DNA of 50,290 bases, taken from contig QOVW01000003.1 in assembly GCA_003339605.1 (NCBI GenBank), forward strand, positions 1 through 50,290. The letters run 5' to 3'. Both the position numbers and the translations under genes were made by a program. Each line of letters begins with the position of its first letter. The first letter of the stretch is position 1. This stretch comes from Spirobacillus cienkowskii (GTDB lineage: Bacteria > Bdellovibrionota_B > Oligoflexia > Silvanigrellales > Silvanigrellaceae). Positions 36,362 to 46,100 of the stretch are shown one piece after another. A model generated the notes under the pieces. That model was not told where the DNA came from and did no database searches. It saw only the letters and a program-made list of their open reading frames with translations.

Positions 36362-37687
36362 ATGATTAATTTAGATACACTTTTTAAAGAACATCTTCAA
36401 AAAAGAATGGTCGATGCAGACAAAATCTTACAAGCACAAAATTACAAGTCACTTCTTTTAGGCGCTGGAGAACCTTTTACGTACTTTTCTGACGACTCCG
36501 AAGCTCCGTTTAGAGTTAACCCACATTTTGCACACTGGTGTCCTGCAAATGGGCCCTATCACGTTATTAAATATGAATCAGGAAAAAAACCTATTCTTGT
36601 CTATTATTCTCCTGATGACTATTGGCATTTCCATACCAAACTCGAAAACTCGTTTTGGACTTCAGAGTTTGAAATTAGAGAAGTGACAACTATTGATAAA
36701 ATTTGGGAATCTCTTGGAGATCTGTCTTATAGCGTATTTATTGGTAACGATACCAAATTCGCTGCGACAAAAAACATCAAGCTCAATTGCGAGCTTGTTG
36801 AAGCGCGCCTTAACTGGTACAGGCGTTTTAAATCTAATTTTGAAATATTTTGCCTCTCAGAGGCCAATAAAATTGCCGCAAAAGGACACAATGCTGCAAA
36901 AGTTGCTTTTTTAAGCGGAGCCTCTGAATACGAAATTCATATGGCCTATCTCAATGCAATAGAATGCACCGATCACGAATTGCCTTACACTGGCATCGTT
37001 GCACTCAATCAAAATGGCGCCATACTGCATTATCATGGGCGAAATAAAAACCGCAACGGCCAAGTCCTTTTAATTGATAGCGGAGCAAAATTTTTTCATT
37101 ATGGCTCAGATATTACAAGAACCTATGCAACAAATCAGTGTGATCCCTTATTTCTAGAATTACTTGCTGAAACAGAAAAAATACAACAAGAGCTCTGTCA
37201 TGAAGTAAAGTCGGGGCTTTATTTTCCTTCTTTACACGAACAATGTCACATTAAATTAGCTAGAGCACTAGAAAAAGTAGGAATTCTAAAAATTGCTGGA
37301 GATTATGAACTCGCACTAAAAGAAGGAATTACAAAAGTTTTTATGCCACATGGCCTTGGACATATGTTGGGTGTACAAGTACACGATATTGGCGGAAAAC
37401 AGCTAAATGAAAGCGGCAATTTTGCACCAGAAAACCCCCCAAATGTTTTATATCGCTCTTTAAGGTTTGTTGGAACCTTAGAAAATTCGGTGATTGTTAC
37501 AATAGAACCAGGCATCTACTTTATTCAATCATTGCTTAACCAATTTAAACAAAATAATAAACATGCTAACAAAATAAATTGGGATATAATTGAAAAACTC
37601 ACTCCGTATGGAGGTATTCGCATTGAAGATAACGTTGTGCCACTGCAAAATTCTTACCGAAATTTAACAAGAGAACATTTGCCATAA
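36362..37687 (+). CDS. pepQ: Xaa-Pro dipeptidase (proline dipeptidase)
   Basis: A 441-residue M24B metallopeptidase that cleaves Xaa-Pro dipeptides, with a creatinase-like N-terminal domain and a pita-bread catalytic domain. Metal ligands are in IDSGAKFFHYGSDITRTY (two Asp), HGLGHMLGVQVHD (His), VTIEPGIYFI (Glu) and GGIRIEDNVV (Glu). Length agrees with E. coli PepQ (443). The frame begins at a GTG at 36332, but the ATG at 36362 with GGAG upstream fits the family length. Its stop directly abuts the stop of maeB on the other strand. Confidence 0.93.
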   Translation: MINLDTLFKEHLQKRMVDADKILQAQNYKSLLLGAGEPFTYFSDDSEAPFRVNPHFAHWCPANGPYHVIKYESGKKPILVYYSPDDYWHFHTKLENSFWTSEFEIREVTTIDKIWESLGDLSYSVFIGNDTKFAATKNIKLNCELVEARLNWYRRFKSNFEIFCLSEANKIAAKGHNAAKVAFLSGASEYEIHMAYLNAIECTDHELPYTGIVALNQNGAILHYHGRNKNRNGQVLLIDSGAKFFHYGSDITRTYATNQCDPLFLELLAETEKIQQELCHEVKSGLYFPSLHEQCHIKLARALEKVGILKIAGDYELALKEGITKVFMPHGLGHMLGVQVHDIGGKQLNESGNFAPENPPNVLYRSLRFVGTLENSVIVTIEPGIYFIQSLLNQFKQNNKHANKINWDIIEKLTPYGGIRIEDNVVPLQNSYRNLTREHLP

Positions 37688-39967
37688 TTACATTCCATTT
37701 TGTACCCTATGAACTGTAAATGTTATTAAATTAACAATTTCATCGATGTCCGAATTTCGCGCTAAAACATTAACAGGTTTTTTCATTCCAGTCAGAATTG
37801 GACCAATTGATGTTGCACCTCCTAATTTTCCTAAAAGCTTGTAAGCAATATTTCCTGACGTCAAATCAGGAAATATCAAAACATTTGCAGGACCTTTAAG
37901 AGTTGAAAAACCATAAGAATGTTCTAATAATTCTGATGAAAGCGCAAAATCTGCTTGCATTTCTCCATCAATTTCTATGTCTGGGCGCAGTTTTTTTACA
38001 ATACCTGTAGCCTTACACACTTTATCAGACTCTGGATGCTTGGTACTGCCAAAATTACTAAAACTTAGCATAGCCACTCTTGGCTGCTCACTTAAATATA
38101 TTTTAGCCATGTCATGCGTTTGAATTGCGATTTGCGCCAATTGTTCTGCATTGGAGTTAATATTCACTGTTGTATCAGCAACAAATATGCTTCTTTCTTT
38201 CCACAGCAACATATAAATACCAGCAAGAACTTTATCTGTTTGGGTACCAATTATTTGTAAGGCAGGTCTTATTGCATCTCCATAATTATGATGCACTCCA
38301 GAACAAAACGCATCGGCATCACCTGTTTCAACCATCATTGTTGCAAAGTAATGATGATCACCCGTAACAAGTTCATATGCCCCCATACGTGTCACACCTT
38401 TTCGCGCTCTTTTTTCTAACAACAATGAAGCATATTTTTCTGATCTTTTATCTTCTGATGGGTCAATAATTTCAACCTGAGTTAAAAGTTTATCTAACTT
38501 TGCATCTTGAATTAAACTTCTAATTTTTTGAATATCACCAATTAAAATTGGCTCACAAATTTCTTCGGCACAAACAATTTCTGCAGCTTTTAAAATTTTT
38601 AGGCTAGCACCTTCTGGCAACACCACTCTTAGTTTTTTGCCGCTTGTTCTATTTGCCACAACAACACTTCTTTTAATTTTTCGAGTTACTGATTGCAGGA
38701 CACCCAAACGAGACTCCAACAAATCAACATAATGCTCAATATCGATGTTTTTTCTTGCCACTTTTGTTGCAAGCGCAGCTTTTGCCACAGCGGGCGCCAC
38801 ACGCAATAAAAGCCTTGGATCAAAAGGTTTAGGAATTAAGTATTCTCTGCCAAAACCTTGCAATGTACTGCTTGCATAAGACTTCGTGACACTCTCTGGA
38901 ATATCTTCTTTTGCTAAAGCCGCTATGGCATGCACAGCCGCCATTTTCATATCTTCGTTGATACGAGTTGATAAAACGTCCATGGCTCCTCTAAAGATAT
39001 AAGGGTAACCAAGAACATTGTTCACTTGATTGGGATAATCTGATCTTCCTGTGGCAATTATTGCATCACTTCGCACTGACTTAATATCAGCCGGAGAAAT
39101 TTCTGGGTCAGGATTTGCCATAGCAAATATAATAGGGTCTTTAGCCATGGACTTAACCATTTCTTTAGTAACAGCCCCTGCAACACTTAAACCACAAAAA
39201 AAATCGACCCCTTTGATTGCTTCGGCAAGAGTTCTTTTTTTAGTGTCGTTTTCAAAGCGAGCCTTATATTTATTCATTCCTTCTGTGCGGCCTTTATAAA
39301 CAACACCCTTAGAATCGCATAAAATTAAATTTTCCTTTTTGAGCCCTAAGTTTATATACATTTGCGCACAAGCAATAGCTGCAGCACCTGCACCATTCAC
39401 AACACATTTCACATCAGAAATTTTGCGTTTTGTAATTTCGCATGCATTTAATAAAGCCGCACCGCTTACAATTGCCGTACCATGCTGATCATCATGAAAA
39501 ACAGGAATATCTAACTCTTCTCGCAATCGTTCTTCGACTTCAAAACATTCAGGCGCTTTAATGTCTTCTAAATTAATGCCACCAAAAGTCGGTTCTAACA
39601 TTTTACATGCACTAATTATTTCTTCTGGAGTTTTAGCATTCAATTCAATATCGTAACAATCAATATCTGCAAACATTTTAAAAAGCACTGCTTTACCTTC
39701 CATAACAGGCTTTCCTGCTAATGGACCAATCGCTCCAAGACCCAATACCGCCGTTCCATTTGTAACAACCGCGACTAAATTACCTTTAGCGGTGTACTCA
39801 TAAACCAAAGAAGGATCTCTTGCGATTTCTTTGCAAGGTTCAGCAACGCCAGGAGAATATGCTAAGGTAATATCTTTTTGATTTTTACACTCTTTGGTTA
39901 TACCTGTTTCAATTTTTCCTTTACGCCCTTTACGATGATAGTGCAAAGCTTCTTCTTTTAAACTCAT
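37688..39967 (-). CDS. maeB: NADP-dependent malic enzyme, MaeB type with phosphotransacetylase-like domain
   Basis: A 759-residue fusion. The N-terminal malic enzyme (about 1-430) oxidatively decarboxylates malate to pyruvate with NADP; motifs are [53 protein letters not shown] and [16 protein letters not shown]. The C-terminal PTA-like domain (about 445-759) has the RVVLPEGAS start and the [14 protein letters not shown] block. This domain usually has a regulatory acetyl-CoA-sensing role rather than transacetylase activity. All motifs are intact. GAGGAC precedes the ATG at 39967. Confidence 0.96.
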   Translation of the reverse strand: MSLKEEALHYHRKGRKGKIETGITKECKNQKDITLAYSPGVAEPCKEIARDPSLVYEYTAKGNLVAVVTNGTAVLGLGAIGPLAGKPVMEGKAVLFKMFADIDCYDIELNAKTPEEIISACKMLEPTFGGINLEDIKAPECFEVEERLREELDIPVFHDDQHGTAIVSGAALLNACEITKRKISDVKCVVNGAGAAAIACAQMYINLGLKKENLILCDSKGVVYKGRTEGMNKYKARFENDTKKRTLAEAIKGVDFFCGLSVAGAVTKEMVKSMAKDPIIFAMANPDPEISPADIKSVRSDAIIATGRSDYPNQVNNVLGYPYIFRGAMDVLSTRINEDMKMAAVHAIAALAKEDIPESVTKSYASSTLQGFGREYLIPKPFDPRLLLRVAPAVAKAALATKVARKNIDIEHYVDLLESRLGVLQSVTRKIKRSVVVANRTSGKKLRVVLPEGASLKILKAAEIVCAEEICEPILIGDIQKIRSLIQDAKLDKLLTQVEIIDPSEDKRSEKYASLLLEKRARKGVTRMGAYELVTGDHHYFATMMVETGDADAFCSGVHHNYGDAIRPALQIIGTQTDKVLAGIYMLLWKERSIFVADTTVNINSNAEQLAQIAIQTHDMAKIYLSEQPRVAMLSFSNFGSTKHPESDKVCKATGIVKKLRPDIEIDGEMQADFALSSELLEHSYGFSTLKGPANVLIFPDLTSGNIAYKLLGKLGGATSIGPILTGMKKPVNVLARNSDIDEIVNLITFTVHRVQNGM

Positions 39968-40106
39968 ATTTAATGTCCTCTTTTTGTGTTACAAACAAAA
40001 CGGCAATTTGGAAGATCGGTAAACAATACTCCGTCACTAAATTTCTTGCAATATGATAATTAAATTATAAATATTTAAAAATAAAAATCAAAAATAATTA
40101 AAATTT

Positions 40107-43100
40107 TTAAATACCATTGATTATTGCTGTTTTAATTGTATCAAATTCATTTATAATAGTTAAATGCGTCGCAGAAGGAACATCAATAATTTTTAATTTA
40201 CTCACATCATCTAATAAATTAGAAATATTATTATCTTTTAAAAGAATAGAATAATTTAAATAATTATTTACATTTTTTAAATTACCACTTTTCCTAAATT
40301 TTAAAGCCTTTAATAAGGTAACATTAGAAAATTTCAGCTTACAAGAAATTTTCTGCGATAAAAACCCATCTTCAATATCATATATGGTACAAATTTTATC
40401 AATATAACTATTATCAAATCCTAAAAAATTAAAATCCTGTTTACCATATTTTAAAAATGTTTCGAGATTCATTTTATTTTTATTCATATAATCGTCAAAA
40501 TAAAATGAATCAAGTAAAAATAAATTTATATTTCTATGCCCCATAATTTCTAAAAGCGATGCAATCTCAAGACAAATAAAACCACCCAACGACCATCCCA
40601 AAAAATAATAATTTTGCTGCTTACATTTTAGCATATATGTTTCTATATGTTTAAGATAATAATCAGAAAGATGATTTAAACTTGTAATTTTATCATTATT
40701 ATTAAGATTATAAGAATCCACTCCTAAACAATAAAAATGATCTTGCAAATGTTCTGCTAATTTCGCATAAACTTCACAGCCTGAGCGTGCAGGATGCACC
40801 ATAAACATGATAGGATTTGAGGATTTTTTGTTTAATTCTACAATTGGTGTGTAATTTTTTGATTGATGCGTAATTTTTAATGCAATATTTTTAATATTTT
40901 TACTCACAAAAATATCTGAAAGCTTAATATCAAAACTTAAATTATTATTAATTTTATTTAAAAGCTTAATTGCAAATAAACTATTTCCTCCCAAATCAAA
41001 AAAGCTAGAATTTATACTAATTTTACTTTTAGAAATATTTAATATCTCACTCCAATAATCTAATAATTTAATTTCAATATCATTACTTGGAAGCTCAAAT
41101 TTAACTGTATTATGTTTATCAATTTTTGGTAAAGCAGCGACATCTAGTTTGCCGTTTGCTGTTAAAGGCAGTGCATCAATTTGCAAAAAATACTGTGGCA
41201 TCATATATGTAGGAAGTTTTGCTTGAACATAATTCCGTAAAAAATTGTGATCAATCAATAAATCAGATAAATCAGATAAATAATATGCAACCAAAAATTT
41301 ATTATTTTCAGAAAGTATCACAACTGAGTTTTTTATTCCAGAGTAAGAATTTATTACATTTTCTACCTCTTGCAACTCTACTCTAAATCCATTTAACTTT
41401 ACTTGAAAATCAATTCTACCATAATATTCTAATTCGCCATTTGGCAACCATCTTACAAGATCGCCTGTTTTGTACATCTTACGAAATAAAGATTTACCAT
41501 CATCTTGTATAGGAATAAATGGATTTTCAATAAAACTTTGTTTAGTAAAATCTTCATTTTTCCAATAATAATTTGCTAAACTTGAACCAGAAATACACAA
41601 TTCACCAACTGTATTAATTGGCAATAAATGTAAATTTTTATCTAAAACATAAGCTTTTAAATATCCAAATAATTTGCCAATAAATATACGCCCAAAATAT
41701 AAATCATGATTTAAATTATTTATTAAAAATTCTTTATATGTAACCTCTCCTGTTTCGGTTGGACCATAATAATTTATAAATCTAATACTATCCAAATATT
41801 TATTAATTAATCTTATATCTAATGGCTCACCACTTAAAACTATTCTATTAATTGACTTTAAATCAAATAAATTAACCAACTCCGCAAAAACCTTAAATTG
41901 AGATGGTACAAAATGACAAATATTTACCAAATGTTTTTTTATCAAAAATTCAATTTCGGAAATATCAAAATGGTTTTCTGTAACAACCAAAGAGCCTCCA
42001 GAAGTTAGCGTTGTAAAAATATCAGAAAAAGAAACATCAAAAATATAATTTGTTTTAAAAAGATAAACATCTTTTGATGACATTTTATTAATAGAAGCCA
42101 TTTTATTAATTCTTAAAAGGCAACTTTCATGAGGCATTGCAACACCTTTAGGTACGCCTGTAGTTCCAGAAGTATAAAGTAAATATGCCAAATCATTTAT
42201 TGCTACACTGGTGCTAATATTTTCTGAAGAATACTCTGAAATTTTATCTATAACAATATTCACATTTACAAAATTATTATAACAATTATTAAATATTTTA
42301 ATATTATAAGAATCAATTAAAACTATAATAGGATCAGCATCCTTTAATATATAATCAATACGATCTTTTGGCGTATTTGGATCTATTGGTAAGTATGCTT
42401 TACCAAGCTTTAATATTGCTAAAATAGATATTATCATTAAATCACTTCTATTTTGAATAATAGCAACAAAATGACTTTTAGAAATATTAAAATTAATTTT
42501 GATATAATTTGCAAGCTGATTGGATTTACAATTTAATTCAAAATAATTTATTATTTTATCTTTAAAAATTAAAGCATTATTATTACTATAATTTATAACA
42601 CAGTTCTCAAATAAATCTATAATACTGCTGTACTTAGTAAAATCAATATCAGTAGAAATATTTAAATTTCTCACCAAATTTTCTTGCTGAGTATTGATAA
42701 ATGAAACTTTTTTAAATATTTCTTCGGGGTAAATAACAACTTTATTCAAAACGCCTACAAAATATTCCAACATCTCATCTATGATTAGATCTTCAAATAG
42801 CTCACCTGCATACTTAATTTTAAACTGTATTCCATTTTCTAATTTATAAACTATAGCAGATAAAGGATAATCTAATGTCTCATAAACTTCATCAAAACAT
42901 ATAGATAAAGATTCATCTATTTTGTTAATAAATTGCATTGGATAATTTTCATAAACAAAAATAACATCAAATAATCTATTTTCTCCATTATAAATTTTAA
43001 AAAAATCAGCATGACTTTTTTCATTCATTTCATTAATTTTATCTTGTAATAATTTGATTATTTCGATAATTTTAGTATTACTTGTTTTTGCAAGGTTTAT

Positions 43101-46100
43101 ATAAAAAGGAAGTGTATTAATCAGTAGACCAACAACATTTTCTACTCCAAAAATAGGCAAGTTTCTTCCTGATACAGTAGTTCCTATAACCATTTTTTCT
43201 GCATTTCCATATACACTTAAAAGTTTACAAAAAGCGAAAAAAACAATCGCATTAATTGTCACAGAATATCTTACAGATAAAGATTTAATATTATCAAAAG
43301 TAGAGTTATCAATATTTAAAATTTTTTCTTTTTGTGTTCTAATATGTCTATAATTAGCAAAATATAATTTATTATTTTTTGCACTATTACAAAATAAGCA
43401 CGATAAATCAAGATTATTCTCCATAGTTTTAATGCAATTATTCCAATAATCAATATTTTTATCCATTTCTTTACTAATAAGCTTAAATGTATCGCTATAT
43501 ACTGTATCATATTTATTTTTTATTATTTTCTCGCCTTTATTGTATAAATCGTGCACCTCACTCAATAAAATAGCAATACTCCATCCATCTATTGCAGAAT
43601 GATGCGCACTAAATAAACAAGTGTACAAATTTTTATATTGTTTAATAATACAAATTCTAATTAATTTTCCATTTTTTAAATTAAAATATTCTAAACGATC
43701 TTTGGTTTTATAATTTTTTATAAATTGATTTTTTTGTAGTATATTTTTCTCGCTGATATCGATATAGCGCCAATCTAGTTTTGTATTCTTATCGATAATT
43801 TGAATAATTTCTTCGTCCCACGCAAATCTTAATCTAAAAATTTCATGTTTTTTAGCAGTATTTTCCCATGCAATTTTTAGTTGTTCTAAATTTAAATTTC
43901 CTTCATAATTAAACGAAATTTGATTAAAATATGCACAATCATCATATTGTTTATTGAGCGAATGATAAATTAGCCCACTTTGCAAATAAGTTGTTGGTAA
44001 TATATAATCAATTTCATTTTTAAATTGTATGTTATTTAAATAATTTTGCGATATAAAAAAATCAACATCGCTTAAAGTTAAATATTTTCTGTCATATTTT
44101 GCAATTTCATTAATAGAGTCAATTAAATATTTTTTAAATAACACACCAAAATTATTTAAAGAATTTATTATAATTTGACCTTCAAAATAAACATATAATT
44201 TTTGATTAAATATTAATGAATTGCAACATATATAAAAATCTTTAAATTTAGACGAATAAAATGAGCGACCACTATTCTCTTGAACAAGACTCCATTTGTT
44301 ATCTTGACTATTAAAAATTTCTTTATTTTGCTCAATAGTACCAAAATAATTAAATAATATTTTAGGGGACAATTTACTAGAATAAGAATAAAATGCACCA
44401 TATCCAATACCATTATTGGGCACTTTTTTAAAATAATCTTTTACATAACAAATTTGCTCTGCAAAAGTTTTTTTGACTTCTAATTTTACAGGAAACATGT
44501 TAGAAAACCAACCAATTGTATCGAGTATGTCAAAAGTAGAATCTACTTCGTTACGTCCATTTCCCTCCATCATAATATAATGCTCTTTAGCATGTGTAAT
44601 ATTATACAAAGCAGAAACCATTGCTGAAATTAAAAGATCTTGAACTGTAGTATTAAAAATAGGATTTACTTTATCGAGAATTAAACGTGTTTCAGATAAT
44701 TCAAAATCAACAGTACAATAATTTATATCTTTACTTTTATTTATTAATAAATAACTCATTAAATAATTATTTATTAATTTAAAATTATTTAACACATCAT
44801 CCCAATATTTTTTTTCGTTAAAATTTTCTGATGAATAATTTTTAATTTTTTCTGCCCATTTTAAATAACTCGTTCTTTTTAATAATAATTCATTATTATA
44901 ATATAAATTAAACAAATCGTTTTGTATTATTTTCCAACTAATAGTATCTATTAATAAATGATGAACTGCAACAAATATTCTAGCTGTATTATTATTAAAC
45001 CCATAAATATATCCAAAAGAATAGAGTGGCCCATGCTCTAAGTTAAAATTATTTTGCCAATCTTTTAAAACATTTAATAGCTCATTATTAAAATCTATAG
45101 ATTCCTCAAAGCTAATTAAATCTTTAATATTTAATATTTTTAAGTCAGTATCAATTTTTTTGTCTTTATAAACCTGAATCCAATTATTGTTATTTTTTTT
45201 AAAACTTATCTTAAATGTATCGTGAATATTAATTAACTTATTAATAGACTGTTTTAAATTTTCTAGATCAAGTATACTTGTTTTGATTAAAAAATAATGA
45301 TTCCAATGTTCAAAATTAGCAAATTTATTAGCAAAAAACCATTTCTGAATTGGCAATAAAGGATATTCACCAGATGCAGCTTCAATATTAGACAAATAAT
45401 TTAAACTAGATTGTTTGTTTAATAGCAATTCAATATATTTTGAAATATTTTCTATAGTTTTTAATTTAAGAATGTCTTTAACATTTAATGTTAATTTATA
45501 ACTACTTCTAATTCTGCTTACTGCTTGAATTGCTTTAATGCTATCTCCGCCCAAACTAAAAAAATCAGAATGGATTCCAATAAAACTTATATTTAATCCC
45601 AAAATTTCGGCCCAAATAGAGCATAATTTTTGTTCTATACTATTTCTGGGTGTAACAATATTTAAACTTTCTTTAATTTCTGGATTAGGCAGTAATTTAA
45701 TATCTATTTTTCCATTATTATTTAATGGAAATTTATCTAAGTTTATATAAAATTTTGGAATCATAAAATGTGGTAATACTTTTTGTAAATATTCTATTAT
45801 TTGGTTATCTTGAATAGATATATCAGATACATAATAGCAAATAATTGTTTTATTGTAATTTAAACTTGGTGTATCTAATTTTTTAGCAAGTATATAAACT
45901 TTTTTTATTCCTTTTATACTTAAAATTGTATTTTCAATTTCTTCTAGTTCTATTCTAACTCCACTAATTTTAACTTGAAAATCGTTTCTCCCAATGTATT
46001 CAATTATTCCATTTGATAATCTTCTAACCAAATCTCCCGTTTTATAAATTTTAGAATTTATATTATGTTTAATTTCATTTTCATTCTGAAATGGATTTTT

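Noticed and set aside
37688-39967. Separate phosphotransacetylase gene
   Set aside because: The PTA-like part is in one uninterrupted frame with the malic enzyme, which is the normal MaeB fusion.
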